Origin: Sphagnum compactum | Taxonomy: Eukaryota; Bryophyta; Sphagnopsida; Sphagnales | DNA length: 64,000 bases | Direction of reading: 5' to 3' | Assembly (NCBI GenBank): GCA_965153455.1 | Contig: OZ234494.1 | Coordinates: forward strand, 9,176,001-9,240,000 | Shown: piece after piece, positions 34,690 through 47,693 of the stretch | How the letters are laid out: every line of letters starts with the position of its first letter | Position numbering within the stretch: position 1 is the first letter of the stretch | Position numbers and translations under genes: made by a program | The notes under the pieces: generated by a model | The model's database searches: none | The model's input: the letters and a program-made list of their open reading frames with translations, nothing else | Told to the model about the DNA's origin: nothing

Positions 34690-37600
34690 ATGCGGATGGA
34701 TGCGATGCGGGAGCTTTGCTCCTTGTTGGAGGGAAGGCAGGATGTGGCGACATCGGCAGGAATGGGTGTGCTTTGGCGACAGTGTCCGAGACCGGGGTTT
34801 TCGCTGCAGCAGGAGCAGGAGCAATCCTGTCGTCGTCTTCTGCATATCACGTGGCGGCAGTGTCTAGCTATCTTGCTGGTGGCACGCCTGGTAGCGCGAT
34901 CTTCTCTTGGTGGTTCTGGACATGATTCATCTCGTCAAATTTTTGAGCTTGTGTTGGAGTTTCTGCAAGCAGTGGCGACGGGGATTGTGATCGATGGTTT
35001 GACGACGTTCAATAGAGAGGAATTGGATCCTTACTTCGAGGAACTCATCGGCTACGTCGCGGAAGCCGTGGAGGACTATCCGTTTGTGTCCCCGGATGTG
35101 AGCGTTGTGGTTGCTGGTGTCATTGAGCTAGCCGTCGCAGCGACGGAGGAGGAGGAGGAGGAGGAGGGTGTGGTTGCTCTCTCTCGGAAATTCGATCCAG
35201 TGCTCAAGTCCCTTCTATCAGCATTGGCAAAGCGGTGCCCGGCGTTGCAAGATTCTGATGCGGAGCGTGTGGCAATGTTATTGTTGCAGCGATGGACGTC
35301 ACTGGGTCATCATAGATCTGTGAGCTCTGCGTCGCTCTCGAATGGGAGTCTTTCTAGTAACGGTTCCGTCTTGCTGCTGTGTCGCACGCCGGGATCTAAC
35401 GGGCACAACAGCAAGTGGTCTTTGGGGCATGAGGAGGCTGACACCGATGGACCAGTGGAGACAAGAAGACCGCAATCGGAAAGCCCGAATCCAGGAAACC
35501 CAACTTTCCATACCCCGAAGTCCACGCCTTCCAAAATAAGCCCCTTCGCGGACAATGGGGTCGGTGACAGTAGCGCAAGCTCCGAAAAGTTTGATGGAGT
35601 AGGGAGGAAGGTATCATGGGTGCAGCTTCAAACTGCGTTAGAATCCGAGACAATAGATTTTCTGGAGAGACAGGAGCTCGCATTTCGATTGCTTGGCCAG
35701 ATCATGCTCAAACCCACCTCTACCAAGGAAAAGCTTTCATCTCAGTTGAGCGCTACAGCAAGACAGCAGTTGAATGCTCTTCTACCCCTTCTCAAGGCAT
35801 GACATATTTCACCATTGCTCTTCCATTGATTTTGTTGATTTCTGAATTGATTAGCGCAGAAAGAAGAAAATCACCGAGTTCTAGCAGTAGTTAAATTCTG
35901 GGTGTTTAGGGTTTAGGGTTTATGCACCTGCAAGATTGATTGCCATCTCATTTCCCATCCACAAGCAATGTGTTATGCTGCTTTGCTTGAACAGGTACAC
36001 AAAAGAGGCCACCCAGTAGATGGATTGCCACTCTGTGTGAAAGTCAATGTGAAGTTGCAAACATTCCAAGCAGTGGCCATCCTGGAATTAAACTGGATAT
36101 CACAGGCGTTTAGTAGTGATGAGAAGGTGCATGCAAACCAGTCTGCTGGCAGCTTGATAAAAGACCCGATTCGAGAAGCTTTATCCTTGTTGATGGGGAT
36201 AGCAGATGCTTGCATTACATCACCATGGCGAAGGCTTAAATCATGTGAAGCTCTGTTTGAAGCTGTGGTCACAGGTGTGGCACGAGTTTCTGCTTACCAA
36301 AGCAGCCAGATGTTGAAGATTCTTCTTTTGCACTTCAAGACGCTTGTCTTGGCCATTTGTGCTCAGGTGTGACTGCAAGCATACAATGGTCTATGCTGTT
36401 TTTTGAGAAATTATTCTGTTCAATATGCTCTTGTTTTTCAAAAACCATGTAGATCTTTGAGGTTTGCATGTGACATCTGCCAACATGTATTTGTCAATTT
36501 GCTGGTTGTAGTGTGTTGTAAATTGTGACATTTCTGCAGGCAGATCTATTGGGGACAGGCCCAAGTCCTTTTTCTGAGAGTATTGTGAAAGCTGTCTGCT
36601 TGTTGGTTGATGCCGGCTGGAACTCAGACAGGGCAGCTGTTAAGTCTTTCCTTCTGACATTGGCTGCCTACGTCCGGGAGCGATTGGAGCAGGTGATGTC
36701 TTGCAGTTAGATTCTTTCACTTGATTTTGGATCTTCTACCTGCTTATAGCATATCCTTGCTCAATTCTATTGGAAAGCAGATTGAAAATTTGCATATGAA
36801 ATGCATGTATTGTGCTTCATCCTATCCCGCTGTCTGTATGGTTGACATGGCCTTAAAACCTTGAATTGCTAAACCCTCTGTGGGTGGGGAATTCTGAACA
36901 GGAAAAGAAGGAAAGGCCAATGACAGCAATGACCCAGCTTAATATCATACCTTTACTGGCTGATATGGCTGTCTTGCTGAACAAAGTAGATGTTGTCAAC
37001 ATTATATTACCTCTGTTCATAGAGAGCTTGGAAGTAGGGGATGCTTCTTCTCCTGGTCTTGTGCGATTAAGGGTATGTTGGAAAATCTGGTTGCAAATTC
37101 AAAGAATGCCATTTTTGCAAGTTTCTTGTTGTCATTCTGATGGTATGTATCACATTTGCTGTGGTGTCTGAGTGACAATAGAGTCATGGGGCTGCAGGTC
37201 CTGGATGCAGTAGCATGTATGGCATGCTTAAGATGTGATAAGTCATACCGGGAGGTTGTGGTGCTTCTGACACGTAGCTATTTCAACAATCTCTCGGTTG
37301 TTGGCTCCCCTCATAGCTGTATCATTGTTCCTGAAGTTACTACTGAGCGGTTGGAGGTATGGAACTTCTTCCCCACTGTTTTGGGCTATAACAAATGCAA
37401 TTGAAAAATTGGTTTTTGACAGCAGAGAATATTATCTGATCACATGTGAGAAGAAGTAACCCTTCTACAAGCAACCTCAAGGTTGAACTGCACCCAGCAG
37501 GAGGGATTGGGTCTTCATATCTGCTGGGTTGCATTTGTTAGATTATGCTCTGTTGACCCCACTACTGTGGGTGTGAGCACATCTGTGGATTGTGCAAGCA

Positions 37601-40600
37601 GACAAGCAGTTATGTTGCTATGTGAAAATAATGGGGAAACAAGAAAGGTCTTGCTTGAAGTGCCACATGTGATGGGTGTCGGGATGCAGACTCTTCCAGG
37701 AGCATTGCTGTGCATAGCCCAACGGCTGGAAACAGTCAAGTTACGATCTGATTATCGGCAGCGGTTACTAGTTCTATGCTCTGATGTGGGTCGGGCGGCA
37801 GAGGCCAAGGGAGAAAGGTTTGTATATTATCTCTTGGTGAAGGTTGTTTGGGTGTGTCAGCCAATGCTGATGGTTTCCAGTCTGTTGCAGGATGATCCTG
37901 TAGCCTGCATTCCAGCCAGGTTTTTGTAGAACATGTGATCACTGGTGCCTGTGTATGTCATCTCAATGGTGTACACACTGTCTTACTTGTCATACAGGTA
38001 ACGAGATGAAATCTTATGAGCTTGAGGTTGGTTTACAGGTGTGGAGTTGATTTTCTTGGACCTCTTCTTCCAGCTGTTGCAGAAATATGCTCAGACCTAG
38101 ATCCAATGCAGGAGGTGGAGCCGCCTCTCTTGAAGTTGTTCTGCAACCTGTGGTTTTACATTGCTCTGTTTGGCCTAGCACCTCCTATACGGAAGGCACA
38201 GTCAACACTAATGTTGTCCTCGATGAGTTTAGCCAGCCAAGGAACCATGAGTGGGATACAAGCATTAAGTGGCCCTTATGTGTGGAGCCCTGAGTGGGCT
38301 TCAGCTGTTCTCCGTCTGTCTCAAACCACTCCTCCACTTGTGAGTGGACTGACCCATTCTATCTTGTTTCACTAATACTTTTATGCACTTGACCAGATTT
38401 TGAATGGTTCAGATGCATCCCATGTGGAGAGTAGTGTTAACACCAGCTTCTGTTCAAACAGAGATTCAGGACCAGTGATACTCCTCTTGGAGGGATATGA
38501 CAACACATTATGTTTTGAAGTATTCTTGATGACTGTGACATGCTGACAGTAATGCTCAATTAAGATCCTCCAATGTCCCGTTATCAAGTTCAACTGTCAT
38601 CACTGGATGTGTTTACATACAGGTTGTGAGTTCAGTAAAGTGGCTGGAAGTTGAGCTGGAGCTCGATGCACTTCACAATCCAGAGAGTTCTCGTGGAACT
38701 GGCAATGAGAAGGCTGCAATTGCTCATCGTACTATCCTCTCTTACGCATTGGGTGGTCAAGTTGATGTGGCATCAATGTACAGCATTTCTGGTAAAGCAA
38801 CCTTTGAATTCGATTGAACTTCCAGTCAAAGAATTAGTAGTGCTTTCATTCTCGGCTATGTTGCTGTCATTCTCCAGCTCAGTATTCCCTTTTCAACGCA
38901 CAAGGTGTGTGAATTTGGATTGACCATTTTAGCTTGGAGTTGATAACTATAAGTGTTCGACTGTTTGTGCTGACACTGCTAAGACCTTCACATATGAACA
39001 CAAGAAGTTAGACTTTGGGGAATGTTTTTTTGCATCTAAACTTCTGAAAGTAAAGTGGTCTTAATGGGATGCTCAGTTTGTGGTTGATTGTTAAATAGGT
39101 GCAAAGGCTACTTACCTCTTGGCAGTTACGTACTTGGAGGTTTTACGGCTCCGGGACAATGGAGGATGCCTCAATAGCAATCAACCAGATGGAAGCTACC
39201 GAAGTGCTCTTATTTGTCTATTTGAGTATGTGGAGACCCCTGATTTGGTACCTGCTGTGTATCAATGTCTTACAACAATTGTCCAGCGTGCCTTCAGTGC
39301 TGCTTTGATACAGCTGGTACCTCACAAACATGTTATCCAAGCTGGGACCATTTTAGTGGGTGTTCTGCTTTTCAGATTGTTAGATGCATGCAATAAAACC
39401 CATGTATCTTGTTCAACTAGCAAGAATGATTATGAAAGATGCTGAGAAACATCTGGTTATCTACTCAAAATTGTGCTTGACTACTGTACTTATTTTGATG
39501 AATATTGTGGTTTATGTGAACTGTGATTGTCCTTTGGATATTCATATGTGGACCAGGGCAGGGGGATGGTTGTGTGACCTCAGATCCCTAAGGTACAACT
39601 TGTGCTTGCAGGAGGAGAAGGATTTGTCAACTGAGGAGGAGGTGAAGCACAAGGAAAGGGTGTTGATACTGCATGCACTATTCTTAATCAACCATACGAT
39701 ACATCCAGATGAAAATGTCTGTGAGATTGCCGACAGTCTTCTTGGACAGCTCAGAAACAAATTCCGGCAGGTATTTATTGTATGGCTCTCTGGATGGCGT
39801 ATACAGAACAATACCAATCGACATGAGGAATGTTAGAAGTCTGGTTTCTTATCCCAATTCTGGTTTTGATGGAGTCAGGTACTCTGGAATAAGCAATGCC
39901 TTGAGGCTCTTTTGGGCTTACTGTCTGAGCAACCCTCAGTTATGCAGAGTAATGACAGTGGGGGACTTTTGGCTTTTCAGTCACTGACACATCAACGAGC
40001 ACATGAATGGATAACATATGCTCTGTTATTTGCCCCCTGTACCACACAAGGTCTGCTACAGGTAGAACACCATATATGACAACATCATCTACTTGAGTGA
40101 GTGAGCTATCACTGAAATGTTTGTCAAGCAGTTAGTCAACATGCCTGATCTTTAGACAGGGATTGCTCAGTCTAGCTCATGGATCGAGAGGACAATCACA
40201 TTGCAATTCCCTGTGTGTTTATCTGAGTGACATCTGGACATCTACATACTAACACACTGGAAGGTGTAATAGTTCTTGGCAACTGACCCAAGTAACAGGA
40301 AGCAATTTTTTTGTGGGTGGTACTGATTTGCAGGAGTATATTCGTCAAGTGACCACTTACCAGAACGTGGCTCATTCAAGCAAAATTATTGCACTTTTGT
40401 CTGATATTCGGTTGTATCCCAGCACCTTTACCATGGGTTCCATGCCTGCAATTGCAGCTGCAGCAGCTGCTGCTGGGGGTAGTGATGCCAGCAGCTTGGA
40501 TGTGTTGTCAATGGGAATCACAAGTGCCAATGTAAAATCAAGGTATGCTGGAGAAATAGCTGGCATGAAGCGGCTTTATTCTGTGAGCATGAGCAGTTTG

Positions 40601-43600
40601 ATGTTAAGTGAGGTGCATGGCTTCAAAACCCACTCAGGGGGGAGGGGCTTAAATGGCATTGGTAGCATCCACAGTGGGGATGATGAAGAGGGCTCATTGC
40701 AAAGCATTTTGATCTCCCGTTTCATGCAGCAGCTTCAGCAGTTTGTGATTGATGCACAGCAGGGATGCTCGATCAGTGATGTAAAATATCGTGATGCATG
40801 CTTGCAAGCTGCTGCTCTTCTCCTATCTGAAATGGTATGGCTCTTGGTGCCCACCTTCTCTCCAACTGCCAGTGGACTGTAGGAATGTGTTTTGATTGTA
40901 AGCTTGGGTGCTCAGGAGAGTTCGCTCACCAGTCAGGTGACAAGGAGATAGGTAGTATGATTATCTGCAAGTTACATGAAACTGCTTCTGTGTTTTTGTA
41001 GAGCTCAGGTCATCTGGTGGTTTCAAAAGGAGCTTCACAGCTATTACGCCTGCTATGTTGGTGCCCTGCTCACATATTCACAGCACAAGTGATGGAAACT
41101 GGCGTGTTTGTGTGGACCTGGCTTGTTACTGCAGCTCCACAGCTGGGACCACTAGTCTTAGCAGAAGTAGTGGATGCCTGGTTATGGACTGTGGCTAGCA
41201 GGAATGGACTATTTGCAGGAGGCATTGACCACTCAGGTCCTGTTGCTCAACTCCGGCCCCAGCTCAGCCCTGGGGAACCATCAAACTTGCCTGCTCAGGG
41301 CGACCCTGTGGAAGGCATTATTGTACATAGATTGTGGCTTGGCTTCCTTCTTGATCGCTTTGCGGTGAGACTCCATTGGATACATGCTGGATGTTGCACT
41401 ATTACTGATAGTGGGGATTGTATTCAGAATCCTCTCCTCGTGGGATAGAATTCCTGCCCTCTCAGATTCTGGTCTTCATCAGTTGTGTCCTGTACTTAAA
41501 TGCATGTACACAATCTGAAGTATCTGACATGGTTTGTGCTACACATCTGACCTTGAGCCTTCCAGGTAGGAGTTGACAGTTGTGGTTGTATCAATGCAAG
41601 CTGCAAGAGCCCTTCTAACAAGTGATCCCATGGATGTGAATATGCAGGTTATGATGCACACAGGAGGTGACCAGATGCTGGTAATGGTTCGGTTGATTCA
41701 AGGATCTGTGCACAACCCATCTTCCTTGTCATCTCATCCAGCTGCTGCTGGAACTCTCTTCACACTCCTGCTTTTGGGCCTCAAAGTGTGTGACTGCCTT
41801 CTGCAAGCTAGTGCACACACTGAACATACTGGTGTGCAACTGCTTCAAGACAGTGTTTACAGGTACATACAACTTATGTGAATGCTGTAGAGTTGCTATT
41901 TGCTGCTCATGTCAAGAGATGTTCTTGATGGCCATGATGTGGTTAACTGTGCTAAAATGTCTGCTGAATGTGCAACCAGCTGACTGTGAAGCACATGAGA
42001 ATGAGAAAAAGTTGTTTAGATTCATTGGTGGTGTTCATGATCTGACTTCAGGCATTTGCACTTCTGAGGGTATATTTCACAGTTGATTGTATAAGAAGCA
42101 TGTCCAACATTGATTGAGTGGTTTTGTCACATTTGCCACATCTGTAAAATTTGGGTCAATAAGCCTCTAACTTTGAGTGAGGGAGTTGTCTGTGGGGAGG
42201 ATCACAGAGCTGCATTTCAGTGGTTTACAGTGGAACCAGGTTGGTATGAAACAGACACAGAGGGCTTTGCACAAGCAGAAGCCCTAGCAGTGGCAATCTT
42301 CACCCAACATTTTGCACTTGATCAGCCTATGATCTCCAGTCAAGATGAAGCTTCCATTCCCCTGTATACTGTTAGTGGAGGCCTCAGTGGTCCCCAATTG
42401 GCTTCTACTGCTAGCATGCAGGTGCGATAGTGGTTAAGATGCATGATCATTCTGGTTTTGCATGCCTCTTGTTAATCCATAAGCTTCTGTTTTCTGGAAG
42501 TTACATTGCCAGATAAAGCTCCTAGGGTGCATACTGAAGCTTGCTCCTGACATTTCTTCACCTTCCTGACATACGCATGCTGCTGATTCCTATCTTGGCA
42601 ACCAGTAAATGATAACTGACATATGTGATGGTATGGACAGACACAGATTGAGCATCCCATCTGGGCAAAAAGGCAAAAGCAACTATTGCTTATGCTCTGC
42701 CAACATGAAGCAGATAGGCTTGACACATGGGCCAACCCACTAAAGTAAAGTCCGCAACATTTAGACTTGGAGAAAATCATTGAGGATACAAGAATAGTTC
42801 TGGTTTTGTAACAAATCTGAGTTGCCTGATAACTGTTGTTGGTTTTTTTCTGTCTCATCATCACACAGATCACCAGGTTCCACTTATATAGCCTGAAAGT
42901 AACAGCAGTCATTGAAAAGAATGTAGTGCCTGGGAATAGCACTTTGGTTTGAATATGAAATATGTAGCTCATCAGCCTGGTTGTCTGATCAGGGTGCAAA
43001 CAGTACCTCATCTACAACAAGAGTCAGAGCAGTGGGGAACACATGTTAAGACAGCTTGGTCTCTGGACCCTCAAATTGCTTTAGCACTTGTTGCCAGATT
43101 TCCCAGTGCAACTACATTGAAGGCAGAGGTTGCATCCATGGTGCAGGTGTGTTTCTTTTGTTCTAGCGCTAACTCAACAACCTCAACCCTTTGCTGGAAT
43201 ATCAGTAGTAAGTCACCAACAAGTATGCTGATGCCTTGGTAACATTCAATGCAGGCACATGTCCCAGAGTTAATAAATTTGCCAGAAGCTCTACCCTATT
43301 TTGTAACACCGAAGGCAGTGGAGGAAGATTCAGTAGTTTTGCACTGGCTACTCCACTGGAAACCCTGCTCCATCACTTGTGCACTTAACTTTCTAACACC
43401 ATCTTATAAGGGCCACCCCCGTGTTATTGCATATGTGCTTCGTGTGATGGAATCTTATCCACCAGAACGGGTCACCTTCTTCATGCCCCAACTTGTGCAG
43501 GCCCTTCGTTATGATCAAGGAGTAAGTGCCCCATCTCTGGCCTTTTGAGAATTTCGAAAGTTCTCTTGCCAATTTCACAACTTGTGACTCACCCAAGGAT

Positions 43601-46600
43601 ACTACTTTGGCATACATTTTTTAGCATCAACACAACAGCTTTGGTAAAATTTCCAGAAGAGGTTATGTGCATTAGTCAAGGAACATCCTGATTGAACCAG
43701 TTTCTTTTCCGAAACCATCCTGATCCAAGACTGGTGGGATTTAGTGGTTGTCCAACTGCTGCATCCTCAGAATTGGGTTATTCCTGCGAGAATTGGTGCT
43801 TGGTTTTTAGAGACTGCTAGTAAAAAATGCAAGGCAAGTGTCATTGCTGAGTCTGGGTGGAGCCCTGTGGAAGCAGGGGATGTTGGAAGGATATTTGATG
43901 GCAGCTGCACAACAGAGCAATTTGTTTGCTCACATTCTGATATGGCAGCTTCAGGTACATGTTGCACAGAAAGTCATTCTTATAGTGTTCCTGTCACTGA
44001 TCTTTTGCATTAAATAATTCCCAAAAGGGGTTAGTCAGAAAAAAATGAAAACCATTCTATACAATACCTGACACTGATCTTCTGGAGTTAAAACAATTCC
44101 CAAAAGGGGCTGTTGGGAGAAATGAAAATCGTTCTTATACCATACCTGTTACTGATAGTCCAGTGTGAAATACTTCCCAAAAGGGTTAGTTGGAAAGAAG
44201 GAAAATTTTCCAGGTTTGAGTTTTCCAACCTATAGATATCAAATATGAGTCCTTTTCCTTGGGTTATTACTGCAAGTACTAAATACATACAGGACCTATT
44301 CAACTTATTCTTAAGTTTCAAAAATTCTGAAATATTAAAATGGGAGCTGCCATACCCATTTTCTGAAATAGTTAAAACATTTTGGCAGAAAAAGCTGCTG
44401 CTTTATCAGTGGCAGGTATGGTATCAAAGACATTAGTCATGTTCAGAGTTACATTTGTGGTCACAGCACCCATTTTTGAAATAATTTAGCATATTGGAAT
44501 AAACTGCTGTTCACCAGAGGAAGGTAAGGTAGCAAGGACACGTTCACAATTATGTTCATGGCCACTTCATTCTTTCTGATTTGACTTCTGTAAATTTGCA
44601 GGGAGAGGAGCCACCACCTGCAAAAGAAGCAGGGAAAGAAGAGCATGTCATTGAGGTACTAAACCAAACTTGGCTAATTTACCACATCACTGTTTGTTTC
44701 CTTTTCATGCGTGTGACTTAAAATGAGTCCTGTTAGCTCATGGTGTGAGCAACAAAAGCTCTGTTCATGTAGCTTATGGAAGCTCAATGCTCGGTTATAA
44801 GCAAGCAACCATGCTTTTTGATCTATCAGTAGAGGCTCACGATCCTTGATCTTCTTGGAAACCCCAAACCCTAAACCATGCTTTTTGGTCTATTAGTGCA
44901 AGCTCAAGATCCTTTATCTCCTAGGAAACTGTAAACCCTTTACCATGGTTTTCAGTTTATTAGTGCAACCTCAAGATCCTTGATCTGCTAGGAAACCCTA
45001 AGCCTTAAACCATGCATTTTGGTTTATTAGTGTGAGCTTCAAGATCCTTGATCTCCCAGGAATGCACTTAACAGGGCTGAGTACAATAGGATGGTTGTGG
45101 TGCCATTTTGGCACTCTCATGGGTAATTGGTGGTTTGTGGTTTTCCTTCATTGTTGCTTTGATTTTCTTAGCATTTGGGTTGAATTGTAATCTGTTGTCC
45201 ATCTGAATGGAACTGGCAGGGAAATGTGCTGTATGATTTGGTTCCAAGGGTGAAACAACGCATCACTGATAGTTTCACCCCAGAAGCAAATGATGTTTTT
45301 CTGCGTGAATTTCATTTCATTGACAAGGTGACCTCTATTTCTGGGGTGCTATACCCACTGCCCAAGGAGGAACGTCGAGCTGGAATCCGCAGGTTATGTT
45401 GGTCTACAAACCTCATTTTGCTAAATGTGAAGGTTTAAGACTATATGCATTTTCATGACCTACAATTGACCAAATAAGTGTAGGCTTGGGTGTGTCCCCA
45501 CAAGTTTACAGCCAATATGTGAAGTCTGAGCAGTTGGCTACTTGGAAGCAGCAATAGCAATTATCAACGGTGCAGACTGCTTGTCTTTTCAATGCACATC
45601 AATAGTGTGATATGTTGATGCACTTGTCTTCCCATGCAGCAGCATAATTTTGATGGAAAGTTTTACTTTGTGACAGGGAGCTGGAAAAGATAGAATTGGA
45701 AGGTGATGACTTGTACTTGCCAACGGCACCCAATAAGCTGGTCCGGGGCATTGAATTGGAGAGTGGAATCCCACTCCAGTCAGCTGCAAAGGTGCCCATT
45801 ATGATCACTTTCCAAGTTGTTGACAAGGATGGCAATCCTGATGATGTCCAGCTTCAGGCCTGTATTTTCAAGGTATATCTCATGTTTTTCTAACCTGCTT
45901 TGTGCTAAGATAGAGAGAGGAAAACCTCTAGTATGAAACCTTTTGCATTAAGATTCTATGTCTACAAGACACATAAGCCAACTCATGCCTAGCTTTACCT
46001 AGAGTGTCTCACTTGATCTGCCTCTACAAACTACCAATGGTGTCTGCAAGTCTCCACATTTGCCCCCCTAGTATATGAAGCCCACAATGTCTGCTAGAAA
46101 CTTTCCTGCTGGACTTTCTGGATGGAGGAGCTGCTCATGATAGGTGCACCGTGTCATGCCATTCCAAAGGCTATCTTCCTCCATAGATATGGCAGGGATG
46201 GCCCATGTGAAACTTTGGATCGTTTTATCCTGCAGCCTAATTGGTTTTCAGGGGAAAACAAAAGGGGACAATTTCCTTATCTAGCTTGTGCTTCATTGAG
46301 CAACAAGGGAGCAGGAAGGGTGTGTTGCAGGTGGGAGATGATTGCAGGCAAGATGTATTGGCTCTGCAAGTCATTGCCCTACTGAAGAACATATGGGAAG
46401 CAGTTGGCCTTGACCTCTATGTCTTCCCGTATGGGGTGCTTCCAACTGGCTATGGAAGAGGCATCATTGAGGTAAAACTCTCTTCCTCTTCCTTTTGCAT
46501 TCTGATTGACTGGTTTCCTAACTTGCTTATTGAATAATCAACAAGAGCAATCTCTCAAAACCAACATATGAGATGACACACACAGATGCATCTATTTTCT

Positions 46601-47693
46601 AACCAAAAAGGTTTTATATGCCTGTGCTGCTGATTTGCAATTTCTTTCTGTTTCTTCTAGTAATATGATGTTTCTTGACTAAAAGGTTGTGCCAAATGCA
46701 CGAAGCCGGAATCAAATGGGGGAGATGACAGATGGAGGGTTGTATGAGATCTTTCAACAAGACTATGGTCCAGTTGGATCTCCTTCCTTTGAACAGGCTC
46801 GCAACAATTTTTTGGTCAGCAGTGCTGGCTATGCTGTTGCAAGCCTCTTGCTCCAACCCAAGGATCGTCACAATGGCAACCTTCTTTTTGACAAGTATTT
46901 CCTTATTCATCTTCTACTATTTGTTCCTCTACATCATGTTATTTTCAACCTGCAAATTGTGAAAGCCTTCAGTAAATGCCTTGTTCAAGAAATGCAGGGT
47001 GACTGAAGTACCTGTGAATTGGTATGTATCAGTGAGGGACGATTAGTGCATATTGACTTTGGCTTTATACTGGAGACATCACCAGGAGGCAACATGCGCT
47101 TTGAGAGTGCACAATTCAAGCTGAGCCATGAAATGACACAGCTTCTTGATCCCTCTGGAATAATGAAGAGTGACATATGGAACTGCTTTGTCAGGTCTGC
47201 TCACTCATCTTTGTGCCTCACTTTTCTCTCAGCAATTGTCAAGCAACATGGTCCATCCTTGCAACTAAAATTTTATGAAACAATTGCACTGGTTTGCATT
47301 AGCATCTACAGTCTATCACTGGGACCATACAAAAGACAAGGAACAATGTTCTGGGGAAAGTGAGATTACAGGTAGTGTGAAGTCTGTTACTCGTCATAGT
47401 GCGGATAAGAAACTGAGGGGTGTGGGAATGGCAGCTTATGTGTGAAGGGCTACTTGGCAGCAAGGGTCCATATGGAGGGTATAATCAACACTGTTGCTCT
47501 CATGGTGGAGAGTGGACTGCCATGCTTCAGCCGTGGTGACCCAATTGGCAATCTGCGCAAACGATTTCATCCAGAAATGAGTGAACGCAGTGCAGCCAAT
47601 TACATGATCAAAACATGTGAAGATGCATACAATAAGTGGAGTACTGCTGGTTATGACTTGATCCAATACTTGCAGCAGGGTATTGAGAGATAA
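34690..47693 (+). CDS. PI4KA: Phosphatidylinositol 4-kinase alpha (27 exons)
   Basis: This lipid kinase makes PI4P at the plasma membrane. Exons: 34690-35796, 35860-35886, 35995-36366, 36540-36692, 36902-37072, 37198-37356, 37690-37817, 38039-38339, 38623-38791, 39099-39316, 39612-39770, 39879-40061, 40334-40834, 41002-41364, 41648-41862, 42208-42421, 42647-42744, 42993-43146, 43255-43521, 43877-43954, 44602-44655, 45220-45392, 45677-45872, 46331-46471, 46686-46894, 47033-47194, 47435-47693. The lengths sum to 6231 bases, 2076 residues, close to the plant protein (about 2030). Homology to plant PI4K alpha runs end to end. The N-terminal two thirds are helical scaffold; the kinase domain is at the C-terminus, with [24 protein letters not shown], catalytic DRHNGN (D1927) and IDFGF (D1945). 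Start: the first ATG of three, fitting MxxLxELC of relatives; 34696 is an alternative. Intron 1 has a GC donor and exon 2 is only 27 bases. Confidence 0.95.
35905..35921 (+). promoter_or_regulatory. Telomere-type repeat (telo box) in PI4K alpha intron 2
   Basis: TTTAGGGTTTAGGGTTT is more than two copies of the plant telomere unit. Short interstitial telo boxes near the 5' ends of plant genes are known regulatory elements of housekeeping genes. Here it lies in the second intron, about 1.2 kb after the start codon. Confidence 0.6.
44000..44215 (+). repeat. Tandem repeat, period 77-79, in PI4K alpha intron 20
   Basis: Nearly three copies share the words CACTGATCTTTTG and ATTCCCAAAAGGGG. The anchors CCAAAAGGG start at 44021, 44100 and 44177. 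A separate, older duplication of about 114 bases follows at 44356-44580 (anchors CCCATTTTCTGAAATA and CCCATTTTTGAAATAA). All lie within one intron. Confidence 0.75.
44807..45063 (+). repeat. 67-base tandem repeat in PI4K alpha intron 21
   Basis: Almost four copies with an exact spacing of 67 bases: the anchor ACCATG occurs at 44808, 44875, 44942 and 45009. Each copy has a TTTTTGGTYTATTAGTG-like segment, CAAGATCCTTGATCT and GGAAACCCTAAACC. Several copies contain AAACCCTA, the telo-box word. Confidence 0.85.

Noticed and set aside
41573-41647. Extra PI4K alpha exon sequence just before 41648
   Set aside because: The frame is open upstream, but homologues have no insertion there and a good acceptor (TATGCAG) at 41647 joins in phase with exon 14.
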